From Campylobacter sp. MIT 99-7217 (GTDB lineage: Bacteria > Campylobacterota > Campylobacteria > Campylobacterales > Campylobacteraceae), in NCBI RefSeq assembly GCF_006864365.1, contig NZ_QHLJ01000003.1, forward strand, positions 62,001-126,000: 64,000 nucleotides of DNA, given 5' to 3'. The position numbers and the translations under genes are program-made. Below are positions 1 to 7,934 of the stretch, piece by piece. The stretch's first letter is position 1, and each line of letters opens with the position of its first letter. The notes below the pieces were generated by a model, which worked only from the letters and a program-made list of their open reading frames with translations, was not told where the DNA came from and did not search any database.

Positions 1-76
1 CAATACTTGAAATAGCCTCTAAAACTCTTTCTTGATCCTCTTGTTTAGCAACAACCAAAGCACTTGAAATATTCAC
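1..76 (-). CDS. napD: NapD, nitrate reductase maturation chaperone (partial)
   Basis: Only the first 25 codons lie in the window; the gene runs off the left edge. The reading begins MNISSALVVAKQEDQERV, which fits the short NapD family of cytoplasmic chaperones that bind the twin-arginine signal of NapA during cofactor loading. The start is a GTG at 74-76 on the minus strand. A TAAGGAG ribosome site at about 84-90 precedes it, and its TAA is also the napL stop codon, so translation is probably coupled. It is the last gene of the napAGHBLD order typical of Campylobacterota. Identity rests on position and a short N-terminus. Confidence 0.8.
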   Translation of the reverse strand, partial: MNISSALVVAKQEDQERVLEAISSI

Positions 77-87
77 TAATTAGCTCC

Positions 88-1011
88 TTATCTATCAAAG
101 ATGAGAATTTTATCATGAAAGCCCGCTATCAAAAATGTATTCTCGCCCATAAACAAAACAAATTCTACCATAAAATTTACATTTTCAGCCTTAAACAAGG
201 GCTTAAAATCTTTAGTATCTAAAAGCTCAACAACTCCAGCTTCATTATCTGCGTAAGCCAAAACTTTAGCATTTTCATTTAAGGCACAAGCATAGATAAG
301 AAAATTTTTTTGCAAAAAACTTTCTTTTCCATTTTTAATAAGTCCTATTTTTCTATCCGTAGAACAACTTATAAGAGTGTTGTTTTTTATATCCACTTGA
401 TAAATTCCATCTTTGTGATTTTTATCATAGTTAAACTCAAGTTGCCATTTTGGTATATCAAAAAGTTTAACCTCTCCACTTTCAAAACCGGTAACAAGCT
501 TTGTTCTATCCTTACTCAAAGCCGCATCATTTAAACTAGAATGAGAAAATTTAAAGCTTTTTATTTCCTTTAGATCTTTTAAATTTAAAAGCTTAATATC
601 TGAGCTCAAAAGCGCTAAGAGAATGGTATTTTCATCAATAAAAAATGCTTTTTTTACACTATCAAAATCAAGCTTTTTACTTGTAAATTCTTTAGTCTTT
701 AAATTTAAAACACCTAAATTTAAGCCACCAAAATCACCGCTAGAAACAATGAGGAGTTGGTTATTAAAAATATCTAAACTATAAATTTGAGAATCAGCCT
801 TATCATCGTAGTAATTTTTTATATTTTGGAGGGCAAAAATTTCTTTTAACTCCTTTTTTTCAGTGTCAAAACTTAAAATTTCACCCTTTATAGTGCCTAT
901 GAACAAAAACTTACCCTCAGAATTTAAGGCTGTTAAATTTGAAGGTAACTTCAGTTCATAAGCAAACAAAAATAAAGAAAAGCAAAGAAATGTCAAGCAT
1001 TTTCTTAGCAT
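88..1011 (-). CDS. napL: NapL, periplasmic beta-propeller-like nap operon protein
   Basis: This 307-residue protein has an N-terminal signal peptide (charged MLRK, hydrophobic LTFLCFSLFLFA, cleavage near residue 17). The rest is a series of short beta-rich repeats of WD40-like character, for example SKDRTKLVTGFESGEVKLFD near residue 165. NapL is found in nap operons of Campylobacter, Wolinella and Helicobacter; its precise role in nitrate reduction is not settled. Its ATG overlaps the napB stop as TAATG, and its stop codon is part of the napD ribosome site, so it sits tightly inside the operon. Assignment relies on operon position plus the propeller-like pattern. Confidence 0.85.
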   Translation of the reverse strand: MLRKCLTFLCFSLFLFAYELKLPSNLTALNSEGKFLFIGTIKGEILSFDTEKKELKEIFALQNIKNYYDDKADSQIYSLDIFNNQLLIVSSGDFGGLNLGVLNLKTKEFTSKKLDFDSVKKAFFIDENTILLALLSSDIKLLNLKDLKEIKSFKFSHSSLNDAALSKDRTKLVTGFESGEVKLFDIPKWQLEFNYDKNHKDGIYQVDIKNNTLISCSTDRKIGLIKNGKESFLQKNFLIYACALNENAKVLAYADNEAGVVELLDTKDFKPLFKAENVNFMVEFVLFMGENTFLIAGFHDKILIFDR

Positions 1012-1580
1012 TAATTCACACCTTCATTAATAACATCAATTAAATTTGACTTATTTTTAAGCGTTGCGTCATCAAAAACAGGTTTAAAGGTGTTACCTAC
1101 TAAAGGTTTTGCATTGCTTTGAGGTACATGGCACAAGGTGCAGTTAAAACGGGTATCACTAATCACATCTCCTGTTGATTTATTTGCACGAAAATCAAAA
1201 TAATGAGTTGCAGGCATAGCCGTAGCACCAACTTCAGTAGCAAGTTCTTTTACATGGCAAGATAAACACATATTGTTATCTTTTGTGATAGGCAAAAGTC
1301 CATCTGTGCTATGTGGTATAAAAGGTGGAGCATTTTCAAAAGAGCGGTCTATCACTTCAGCCTCGCCCGGTGCAAGTGTGGTAAAGCTTGATTCTGGTAA
1401 AACAACTTCTTCCCTTGCTAAATCACTTCTTCTCAAACCAATATCAACATCACTCACTCCAGCTTCTGTTTTTATCTCTTCGCTGGTAGAGGAGTTTGTT
1501 TCCTTTGTACTGTTATCTTTGCATGCAACTATAAAAAGCATAGCAAAAATACCAAGTCCAACCAACATCTTCTTAAACAT
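1011..1580 (-). CDS. napB: NapB, di-haem cytochrome c subunit of periplasmic nitrate reductase
   Basis: NapB passes electrons to NapA in the periplasm. Two CxxCH haem c motifs are visible: CLSCH at residues 105-109 and CTLCH at 147-151. His90 and His126 are candidate distal haem ligands. The 189-residue length suits the family. The N-terminus MFKKMLVGLGIFAMLFIVAC ends in a possible lipobox (I-V-A-Cys20) followed by a polar Ser/Thr/Lys/Glu stretch, so the protein may be lipid-anchored rather than freely soluble; this is inference. It overlaps napH by 8 bases and napL by 1. Confidence 0.95.
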   Translation of the reverse strand: MFKKMLVGLGIFAMLFIVACKDNSTKETNSSTSEEIKTEAGVSDVDIGLRRSDLAREEVVLPESSFTTLAPGEAEVIDRSFENAPPFIPHSTDGLLPITKDNNMCLSCHVKELATEVGATAMPATHYFDFRANKSTGDVISDTRFNCTLCHVPQSNAKPLVGNTFKPVFDDATLKNKSNLIDVINEGVN

Positions 1581-2358
1581 TTTTTCTCCTTATATCAAAA
1601 ATACTAAACTCAAGTGCATCATCATCGCACACTTCTATACAGCGACCACAACGAATACACTCTCCTGAAAGAACATTTTTTTGTTCCTTGCCAATATGAG
1701 CTAAAACCTGTCTTTCTGGACAAATTTCAACACATTTAAAACATTTTGTGCATTTTGAAAGATGATATCTTACCTTTAAAAGAGCATATCTTGAAATAAA
1801 TGCATAAAATGCCCCAAGTGGGCAAAAATGCGAACAAACAGCTCTTGAAGCCAAAAAAGCATCAATTACAAAGATAACAAATCCAACAAAAGCCCAAGAA
1901 AAACCGCCAAAAATCACGCCCCTTTGAACTATTCCTATATAAGAAAAAGCTTCAAAGACAGGTTGACTTAAAATAAAACTTAAAACAAGGGTAAGTATAA
2001 GAATAAGATATCTCAAATTCTTACTCAAAATAATAAATTTCGAAGCCCTAAGTCCCATCTTTTGACGGACAAAGGAGGCAAAATCTGTGATGAGATTGAT
2101 AGGACAAACCCAAGCACAAAAAGCCCTTCCTAAGAAAATTCCATAAAGCAAAAAAATAAGCAAAGCTCCAGCCAAAAGACTTAAATCTATGCTTAAACTT
2201 GCTAAAAAAATTTGAAGCGCAGCAAAAGGATCGCTCAGTGGTATAGTATTAAACCAAAGCGAAGAGCTTAAATTGCCCATAACTAAAGCACTAGGAGCAA
2301 AGGCAAAAAGTGCTAAAATAGCAATTTGAACTATTCTTCTAGCGATTAAATACCTCAT
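1573..2358 (-). CDS. napH: NapH, membrane ferredoxin-type quinol dehydrogenase subunit
   Basis: NapH with NapG carries electrons from menaquinol to the periplasmic nitrate reductase when NapC is absent; no napC is seen here. The 261-residue protein has about four membrane segments (near residues 10-28, 58-78, 115-132 and 150-170). Cysteine pairs of the family are at CAWVCP (81-86) and CSHFCP (175-180). Two [4Fe-4S] motifs follow, CTKCFKCVEICP (203-214) and CIRCGRCIEVC (234-244). The start overlaps the napG stop as TAATG and has a GGAG ribosome site. Confidence 0.95.
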   Translation of the reverse strand: MRYLIARRIVQIAILALFAFAPSALVMGNLSSSLWFNTIPLSDPFAALQIFLASLSIDLSLLAGALLIFLLYGIFLGRAFCAWVCPINLITDFASFVRQKMGLRASKFIILSKNLRYLILILTLVLSFILSQPVFEAFSYIGIVQRGVIFGGFSWAFVGFVIFVIDAFLASRAVCSHFCPLGAFYAFISRYALLKVRYHLSKCTKCFKCVEICPERQVLAHIGKEQKNVLSGECIRCGRCIEVCDDDALEFSIFDIRRKNV

Positions 2359-3104
2359 TATAAATCTCCGTCATTAAGATATTGGGTAGCTTTTTTGCTA
2401 TCAAATTTCTTCTTCGTTGAACTTTCTTTTAAACGATTTTCATCATCTCTATCCCAACCCTTGATATAGTTATCTCCAGCCTTACCTAAGACATAAGTTC
2501 TTGGCAAAACTCGTATAGCTGGTTCTTGTGTGATACATGCAAGCTCACAAAGTCCACAACCCACGCAAACTTCATGATCCACCACAGGAAGCAAAAGAGC
2601 ATGTTTTGCTGTGCGTTCGTTTCTCTTTGTTTCGATTTTCAAAGCCCTATCTATCAAAGGACAGGCTCTGTAACAGGCATCACATTGTATTCCCCAGTGC
2701 GCAACACAACTTGCACTATCAACGATAGCTATACCCATTTGCAAAGACTCTATACCCTTATCTGGTGCTAGATGTTTATTATCCAAAGCATTTGTAGGAC
2801 ATTCTTTTATGCAAGGAATATCTTTACAAAGATAGCATGGAATTTTTCGTGCCTCAAAAAAAGGTGTTCCTGTCTTTGCTGCATCTAAAACAGAAGCGAG
2901 CTTTAAAGTATCATAAGGACAGGCATCAACACAAAGCCCGCAACGAATACAAAGAGATAAAAATCTCTCCTCGTCCTCAGCTCCGGGTGGTCTTAAAAAA
3001 TACTCTTCCTTTGCCTCTAAAGCTAGACTTGCTAAAAACGATGCACCTCCGCAAAGGCACAAAGTTTTGAAGCTTGTCTTAAAAAAATCTCTTCTGTTCT
3101 TCAT
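2358..3104 (-). CDS. napG: NapG, periplasmic ferredoxin-type protein with four [4Fe-4S] clusters
   Basis: NapG is an iron-sulphur protein that works with NapH. Four cysteine clusters are readable: CIRCGLCVDACP, CYLCKDIPCIKECP, the CVAHWGIQCDACYRACP block and CVGCGLCELAC. The N-terminus MKNRRDFFKTSF carries a twin-arginine signal (RRDFFK), so the folded protein is exported. I place the start at the ATG at 3104, giving 248 residues. A TTG at 3113 would add three residues (M-I-K) and overlap the napA stop; neither has a strong ribosome site. It lies between napA and napH, as in other epsilon-type nap operons. Confidence 0.95.
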   Translation of the reverse strand: MKNRRDFFKTSFKTLCLCGGASFLASLALEAKEEYFLRPPGAEDEERFLSLCIRCGLCVDACPYDTLKLASVLDAAKTGTPFFEARKIPCYLCKDIPCIKECPTNALDNKHLAPDKGIESLQMGIAIVDSASCVAHWGIQCDACYRACPLIDRALKIETKRNERTAKHALLLPVVDHEVCVGCGLCELACITQEPAIRVLPRTYVLGKAGDNYIKGWDRDDENRLKESSTKKKFDSKKATQYLNDGDL

Positions 3105-3109
3105 TTTTA

Positions 3110-5887
3110 TCAAACTTTCGTAATTTTAACAGCACACTTTTTAAAATCAGTTTGTTTAGAAAGCGGGCAAGTTGCATCTAAAGTAACCTTGTTGATATAA
3201 ACATTTTCATCAAACCAAGGAACATACACAAGCCCAACCGGTGGAGCATTTCTACCTCGCATATCAACACGAGCTTTTATCTTACCACGACGAGATTCTA
3301 CCCAAACTTGATCATTTTGACTTAAACCAAGCTTTTCGCAATCTTTCTCATTCATATAGCAAAGTGCTTCAGGTACAGCTCTGAAAAGTTCAGGTACACG
3401 CATGGTCATCGTTCCACTATGCCAATGCTCTAAAACCCTACCTGTACTTAACCAGAATGGATACTCTTCATTTGGTCTTTCAGGTGCTTTCATGAATGGA
3501 CGGAAGAATATCTTAGCCTTATTTTTGATACTATGAGCTTCTTCTTGCTTAGGTCCTAATAAATCTCCATTTGTAAGAGCCTTAGCAAAGTCTCCATAGA
3601 AAGCAAAATCGGAATTAGGAGCTGCTTTTTTAGCATAATAATCAAATCTTGTATTAAATCTCCACTGAGTTTCTTTACCATTAACCACTGGCCATCTCAA
3701 GCCTCTAACCTTATGATAAGTATCAAAGTCAGCTAAATCATGTCCATGTCCAACGCCAAATTTGCGGTACTCTTCCCACAGATATTTTTGGATAAAAAAG
3801 CCATATCCTGTGAATTCCTTACCATCACTTCCTATAACCTTTCTTTCATCGCCATTAACTTCGGTATTATCAAAGCCTTTCATCACGGCATCATTAGCAA
3901 CAAATTTTTTCGCTTCTTCATTTGCAAAAAGCACATCATAAAAAGTTGCTTCTTCGCTATAACCCATAGCTTTAGCTTCTTCTAAGACGCTTGGCAAAGT
4001 AAGTTTATCATCAACCTTAGTTTCACCCCAAAAATCTTTAATTTTAAATCTTTTTGAAAGTTCGACCATTTGCCAAGTATCACTCATTGCTGAGCCTACA
4101 GGTAAAACTTGTTGTTTCCAGTGCTGTGTTCTTCTTTCAGCATTGCCATATGCACCCCATTTTTCATAAATCATAGCAGTAGGCAAGATAAGATCAGCTA
4201 CCTTTGCTGAAATTCCCGGATAAGAATCACTCACAACGATAAAATTATCCATTTCTCTAGCTGCTGCTATCCAGTGATTTGCATTAGCAGTATTTTGCCA
4301 AGGATTGTTAACTTGAACCCAAGCAAAAGTGATCTTACCATCTTCTAAATCACGCATGATTTTAAGATAAGGTGCACCCGGTTTTGGATTAAGCGTTTTT
4401 GCAGGAAGTTTCCAAATTTTTTCTGTGATTTCTCTGTGTTTAGGATTTGCCACAACCATATCAGCAGGTAAGCGGTGAGAAAAGGTTCCAACTTCTCTAG
4501 CTGTTCCGCAAGCACTTGGTTGTCCTGTAAGAGAAAAAGCACCATTACCCGGTTTTGCTTGTTTGCCAAGTAAAAAGTGGATCATATAAGCTTGCTCATT
4601 TACCCAAGTTCCTCTTGTATGTTGGTTAAAGCCCATAGTCCAAAAGCTTACGACTTTACGATTTTTTTCTATATATAAATTTGCAAGTTCTTGAAGTTTT
4701 TTCTTAAAATCCTCAATACTTTCGTTATCATCGCCCTTTGCAACCTGTGCAACATAGTCTAAGGTATAAGGCTCTAAGCCTTTTTTAAACTCTTCAAAAC
4801 TGATTTCCCAGTGTTTGTCAGCTTCATTTTGGTGGGTCATCTTGAGTTTATCGCCAGCCTTTACGCCAAGATAACTAAGAGCTGCAGCCTCTTCCTCATC
4901 AAGAGTAATTTCGTTTTCTTTTGCAACGGTGTCTTTTTCACTTTCTTTAAATTTAGGGTGATTTGGATTAGCCCTCATACCATAACCTATATCAGCATAG
5001 CCTGTAGTGAAAACACAGTGTTCCTTGATAAATTTCTCATCCATAGCTTCTGGGTGATTATATACAATTTCCCTTGCGATATAATTCCAAATGGCTAAAT
5101 CTGTACTTGGTTTAAAGATGATTTCAGTATCAGCGATATGTGAAGTGCGGTTTGAAAAGGTACTTAAATTTACAAGTTTTACCTTGTCAAGATTGCTAAG
5201 TTTTCTATCACTCACACGGCTCCAAAGTATAGGGTGCATTTCAGCCATATTTGCTCCCCAAGTAATGATAGTATCAGTAAGTTCGATATCATCATAACAG
5301 CCTGATGGTTCATCAACACCAAAAGTTTGCATAAAGGCAACAACAGCTGAAGCCATACAGTGTCTTGCATTTGGATCGATATTATTTGATCTAAATCCAC
5401 CTTTTATAAGTTTAACAGCGGCGTAACCTTCTTGGATAGTATATTGACCACTACCAAAGATACCAATGCCTTCAACACCTTTTTCTGCTATGGTTTTTTT
5501 GATTTGTTTTTCCATTTCATCAAAGGCTCTTTGCCATGAAACTTGTTTAAATTTACCTTTTTTATCAAATTCTCCCTTATCATTTACGCGGAGTAAAGGC
5601 ATAACAAGTCTATCTTCTCCATACATAATCTTAGCATTAAAATAGCCTTTAATACAATTTAAGCCACGATTAACAGGAGCTGATGGATCTCCTTTTACGG
5701 CAACTATTTTGTCGCCTTTTCTAGCAACCATAATTCCACAGCCTGTTCCGCAAAATCTACAAACGGACTTGTCCCAACGCCAATTTTCCTTTGTTTCATC
5801 TGCCATAACAGAGCTAGGAACACTCATACCTGCAACACTTGCTGCACTTGCAATAGCGGTATTTTTAATAAAATCCCTTCTATTCAT
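3110..5887 (-). CDS. napA: NapA, periplasmic nitrate reductase catalytic subunit
   Basis: NapA reduces nitrate to nitrite in the periplasm using a bis-molybdopterin guanine dinucleotide cofactor and one [4Fe-4S] cluster. The 925-residue length is typical of the epsilon form. A twin-arginine signal (NRRDFIK, residues 2-8) precedes an Ala-rich stretch with likely cleavage near residue 30. Cluster ligands are Cys43, Cys46, Cys50 and Cys78. The molybdenum ligand is Cys177 in RHCMAS. The ATG has an AGGAG site about 7 bases upstream. It is the first gene of the nap operon, preceded by a 379-base control region. Confidence 0.98.
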   Translation of the reverse strand: MNRRDFIKNTAIASAASVAGMSVPSSVMADETKENWRWDKSVCRFCGTGCGIMVARKGDKIVAVKGDPSAPVNRGLNCIKGYFNAKIMYGEDRLVMPLLRVNDKGEFDKKGKFKQVSWQRAFDEMEKQIKKTIAEKGVEGIGIFGSGQYTIQEGYAAVKLIKGGFRSNNIDPNARHCMASAVVAFMQTFGVDEPSGCYDDIELTDTIITWGANMAEMHPILWSRVSDRKLSNLDKVKLVNLSTFSNRTSHIADTEIIFKPSTDLAIWNYIAREIVYNHPEAMDEKFIKEHCVFTTGYADIGYGMRANPNHPKFKESEKDTVAKENEITLDEEEAAALSYLGVKAGDKLKMTHQNEADKHWEISFEEFKKGLEPYTLDYVAQVAKGDDNESIEDFKKKLQELANLYIEKNRKVVSFWTMGFNQHTRGTWVNEQAYMIHFLLGKQAKPGNGAFSLTGQPSACGTAREVGTFSHRLPADMVVANPKHREITEKIWKLPAKTLNPKPGAPYLKIMRDLEDGKITFAWVQVNNPWQNTANANHWIAAAREMDNFIVVSDSYPGISAKVADLILPTAMIYEKWGAYGNAERRTQHWKQQVLPVGSAMSDTWQMVELSKRFKIKDFWGETKVDDKLTLPSVLEEAKAMGYSEEATFYDVLFANEEAKKFVANDAVMKGFDNTEVNGDERKVIGSDGKEFTGYGFFIQKYLWEEYRKFGVGHGHDLADFDTYHKVRGLRWPVVNGKETQWRFNTRFDYYAKKAAPNSDFAFYGDFAKALTNGDLLGPKQEEAHSIKNKAKIFFRPFMKAPERPNEEYPFWLSTGRVLEHWHSGTMTMRVPELFRAVPEALCYMNEKDCEKLGLSQNDQVWVESRRGKIKARVDMRGRNAPPVGLVYVPWFDENVYINKVTLDATCPLSKQTDFKKCAVKITKV

Positions 5888-5922
5888 ACCTTTCTCCTAT
5901 CTCTATAATTTAAAACAATAGT

Positions 5923-5928
5923 ATTCTA
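5923..5928 (-). promoter_or_regulatory. Candidate napA -10 promoter element
   Basis: TAGAAT on the minus strand, 36 bases before the napA ATG, matches five of six positions of the Campylobacter TATAAT -10 box. No -35 is expected in this genus. Assignment is by motif and position only. Confidence 0.4.
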
Positions 5929-6022
5929 CTCATTTAAACTTAGTTTAAAATTAAATAAGAACAATTAAAAAACCCTTTTTATAGGTTATTTAAGGCTATA
6001 TTTATTCTTTTAATGAATAATA

Positions 6023-6102
6023 TTTGCGATATATTTTTAAATGCAAGACATATACTTAAGATTGCTATAAATTAGATATTTGAAGCAAATTTATATCGCA
6101 AA
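6023..6102. repeat. 11-base inverted repeat upstream of napA
   Basis: TTTGCGATATA at 6023-6033 is an exact inverted match of TATATCGCAAA at 6092-6102, with 58 bases between the arms. It lies 95 to 180 bases upstream of the candidate napA -10. The CG-containing core is unusual for such AT-rich DNA. It could be a split regulator site or a long hairpin. Confidence 0.5.
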
Positions 6103-6107
6103 CATAT

Positions 6108-6133
6108 AAAACACTTTTTAAAAACACTTTTTA
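6108..6133. repeat. Tandem 13-base duplication upstream of napA
   Basis: AAAACACTTTTTA occurs twice head to tail at 6108-6120 and 6121-6133 without mismatch. Two direct copies 13 bases apart resemble the spacing of some response-regulator sites, but no regulator is identified from sequence. Confidence 0.55.
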
Positions 6134-6266
6134 ATAGAATTTATCATTTATAAAATATTTAATTATCCAAATAATTCTCTCAATAAACAATAAAATTTTT
6201 TTCATTTTTATAGCTTTTTTGAGAGTGTTTATATCCAAAAAAGCTACAATCTACTTTGTTTAAAAA

Positions 6267-6824
6267 TTAAGCTTTGATCAAAGGTATCAAAAGCTCTTTA
6301 TGAAGTTTATTGTAAGTATCTTCGCCACACAAATACCTTACAAGTTCAAGTGCAAACAAAGACGCGGTAGCAGGACCTGCTGAAGTGATGATATTTTCAT
6401 TGATAACAACAGCTTTTTCAAGCCTTGTTCCCTTTAATCCTTGCTCACAGCCCGGATAACAAGTAAAATTTCCACCTAAAACCCCTGCTTCATGAAGCAC
6501 GATAGGCGAGGCACAAAGTGCACTAACAAGCTTTTTATCCGCATGCAAATCCTTAATAAGCTGTAAAATTTCCTTACTCTTTTTAAGATTCATCATGCCA
6601 TCATAACCCCCTGCTAATGCTATACCATCGAGCATTTGTGCGTTTATACTAGATAGTTTTACTTCTGCTTTAATGATGATATTATGTGCTCCTTTTACTA
6701 AGAAATCATCATTTAAGGTAGCGATGATCACCTCAAGTCCTGCCCTTCTTAAAATATCCACTATGCTTACAAACTCAATTTCTTCAAAGCCTGTTGCAAG
6801 CGGAGCTAAGATCTTTTTGCTCAT
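6267..6824 (-). CDS. DJ-1/PfpI family protein (YajL-like)
   Basis: This 185-residue protein belongs to the DJ-1/ThiJ/PfpI superfamily, which includes YajL-type chaperone/deglycase proteins. Visible family features are an acidic residue in GFEEIE (residues 12-17), the nucleophile elbow SALCASP near residue 100-106 with the conserved cysteine, GGYDGMMNL near 73-80, and the C-terminal TSAGPATASLFALEL helix. The start codon overlaps the stop of the upstream 46-residue membrane protein as ATGA, so the two are co-translated. The exact substrate cannot be read from sequence. Confidence 0.88.
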   Translation of the reverse strand: MSKKILAPLATGFEEIEFVSIVDILRRAGLEVIIATLNDDFLVKGAHNIIIKAEVKLSSINAQMLDGIALAGGYDGMMNLKKSKEILQLIKDLHADKKLVSALCASPIVLHEAGVLGGNFTCYPGCEQGLKGTRLEKAVVINENIITSAGPATASLFALELVRYLCGEDTYNKLHKELLIPLIKA

Positions 6825-6961
6825 TTTTTATCCTTTAAATTTTTGTATTTTTCTTCTCTTTGCTTATTTTTTTCTAGCATTTGTTTATTAAATCCTATCA
6901 CAAAAAATGCAATCAAAGCAATAAATAAAGCCGTGATAATAAAATCCAAAAAATTTTCCAT
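6821..6961 (-). CDS. Small single-pass membrane protein (46 aa)
   Basis: This short frame encodes MENFLDFIITALFIALIAFF followed by a charged tail ending NLKDKK. One membrane segment (about residues 5-24) is followed by a Lys/Glu-rich cytoplasmic tail. It starts three bases after the trmL stop, with AAAGG inside the trmL end as ribosome site, and its TGA overlaps the next ATG. Such gapless fitting between two real genes supports translation. The function is not recognised; small hydrophobic proteins of this sort are annotated in Campylobacter genomes. Confidence 0.75.
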   Translation of the reverse strand: MENFLDFIITALFIALIAFFVIGFNKQMLEKNKQREEKYKNLKDKK

Positions 6962-6964
6962 AAA

Positions 6965-7432
6965 CTACCTTTGAAAATCTTGATAATTTTGCCTTAAAGC
7001 CTCATAAGAAACTATACCCACGCTTGTAGCTAAATTTAAGCTTCTTCCGTAGCTTTTCATAGGGATAGTAATGGCATTTTCAAATTTAAGCTGCATTAAA
7101 GACATGGGCAAGCCATAGCTTTCGCTTCCAAAAAAAAGAAAATCGCCCTTTTTAAAATGAGCTTCAAAAAAAGGCTTTGAACTTTTCGTTGTTGCGAAAA
7201 AAAATCTTTCTAAAAATTGTTTATTTTTTTCCAAAAATTCGTCCAAACTTTCCCAAATCACAGGCTTAAGTTTAGCCCAATAATCAAGCCCTGCTCTTCT
7301 AACGGATTTTTCATCTATATCAAAAACTATGGGCTTTACTATATGCAAGGTAAAGCCCGCATTATAACACATTCTGCCAATACTTCCTGTATTTTGTGGG
7401 ATTCTTGGAGAAACCAAAACGATATTAAACAT
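6965..7432 (-). CDS. trmL: TrmL, tRNA (cytidine/uridine-34 2'-O) methyltransferase
   Basis: The 155-residue protein is a minimal SPOUT methyltransferase that modifies the wobble ribose of tRNA-Leu. The N-terminus FNIVLVSPRIPQNTGSIGRM matches the family signature IPxNTGxIGR. The trefoil-knot AdoMet pocket is seen in FGSESYGLP (near residue 102) and in IPMKSYGRSLNLATSVGIV (near 122-141). It heads a three-gene operon with the small membrane protein and the DJ-1 protein, and is divergent from the flavin-barrel gene. Confidence 0.93.
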   Translation of the reverse strand: MFNIVLVSPRIPQNTGSIGRMCYNAGFTLHIVKPIVFDIDEKSVRRAGLDYWAKLKPVIWESLDEFLEKNKQFLERFFFATTKSSKPFFEAHFKKGDFLFFGSESYGLPMSLMQLKFENAITIPMKSYGRSLNLATSVGIVSYEALRQNYQDFQR

Positions 7433-7454
7433 TTTTAAGCCCTTTAAAGCAAAA

Positions 7455-7463
7455 ATTATATCA
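7455..7463 (-). promoter_or_regulatory. Extended -10 promoter of the trmL operon
   Basis: On the minus strand TGATATAAT gives a perfect TATAAT (7455-7460) with the TGn extension. It is 23 bases from the trmL start. It overlaps the left arm of the palindrome at 7458-7477. Confidence 0.6.
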
Positions 7464-7477
7464 TTTTTAAATGATAT
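7458..7477. promoter_or_regulatory. 9-2-9 palindrome, possible operator between divergent genes
   Basis: ATATCATTT-TT-AAATGATAT is a perfect 20-base palindrome. It covers the trmL -10 on one side and the -20 to -40 zone of the flavin-barrel gene promoter on the other. The regulator is unknown; loose similarity to Fur-type sites was noted but is weak. Confidence 0.45.
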
Positions 7478-7490
7478 TACGCATAAATTT

Positions 7491-7499
7491 TGATAAAAT
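7491..7499 (+). promoter_or_regulatory. Extended -10 promoter of the flavin-barrel gene
   Basis: TGATAAAAT on the plus strand (-10 at 7494-7499, TG at 7491-7492) is 30 bases before the ATG at 7529. An AAGGA ribosome site follows at about 7518. Confidence 0.5.
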
Positions 7500-7528
7500 T
7501 AGCATTGATAAAAATTTAAGGATATATA

Positions 7529-7930
7529 ATGAATAATGACTTGCAAGAACTTTCTTCCTTTTTAGAAAAAAATAGTATCCAAATTTTAAGTACAAGTGTT
7601 CAAGGTATCCCTCATTCTCGTCCCATAGGAAGCTTTATGCTTGCTTTAAATAAAATTTGGTATTGTATGAACAACGATAAAACAATGTTTCAAGAGCTTA
7701 TGGCTAATCCTGAAATTTGTATTTGCGTTTGTGCTGATGATTTTTCTTGGGTAAGGATAAATGCAAAAGCTGTTTTTGAGGATAATAAAACCATAAAACA
7801 AAGCTATATAGATAAAGCAAAAACTCGTTTTGAAGATGCAAATGATGAAAAATTTAGTGTTTTTTATCTTGATGAAATTCAAGCAGAACTTAGTATAAGA
7901 GGTGTAAAAAGAAAGCTTGAGATATCTTAA
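7529..7930 (+). CDS. Pyridoxamine 5'-phosphate oxidase-like FMN-binding split-barrel protein
   Basis: The 133-residue protein fits the short PNPOx-like split beta-barrel group that binds FMN or related flavins. Supporting segments are IQILSTSVQGIPHSRPIGSF (residues 17-36), IWYCMNNDKTMFQEL (43-57) and WVRINAKAVFEDN (near 72-84), which follow the strand order of that fold. It is too short to be the haem-degrading HugZ/ChuZ type. It is a single-gene unit, divergent from trmL and convergent with ftsI. The substrate is unknown. Confidence 0.75.
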   Translation: MNNDLQELSSFLEKNSIQILSTSVQGIPHSRPIGSFMLALNKIWYCMNNDKTMFQELMANPEICICVCADDFSWVRINAKAVFEDNKTIKQSYIDKAKTRFEDANDEKFSVFYLDEIQAELSIRGVKRKLEIS

Positions 7931-7934
7931 AAAT

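Larger units (their letters stand above)
5888..6266. other. Non-coding control region upstream of napA
   Basis: This 379-base AT-rich gap lies between the end of the DJ-1 family gene and napA, both on the minus strand. No credible coding frame is present. It contains a candidate napA -10 element at 5923-5928, an 11-base inverted repeat with widely spaced arms, a 13-base tandem duplication, and a weak AT-rich inverted repeat at 6211-6220 and 6237-6246. The last could end the upstream transcript but lacks a T run on either strand. Confidence 0.6.

Noticed and set aside
1273-1668. 131-codon plus-strand frame opposite napB
   Set aside because: It is antisense to the haem-motif-bearing napB and lacks a ribosome site; its composition mirrors the complement of napB.
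4345-4569. 74-codon minus-strand frame inside napA
   Set aside because: It lies on the same strand as napA in another phase, across a region where napA is intact.
6211-6246. Inverted repeat TAGCTTTTTT / AAAAAAGCTA after the DJ-1 gene as a terminator
   Set aside because: The stem is nearly all A-T with a 16-base loop and has no T run on either strand, so terminator activity is not supported.
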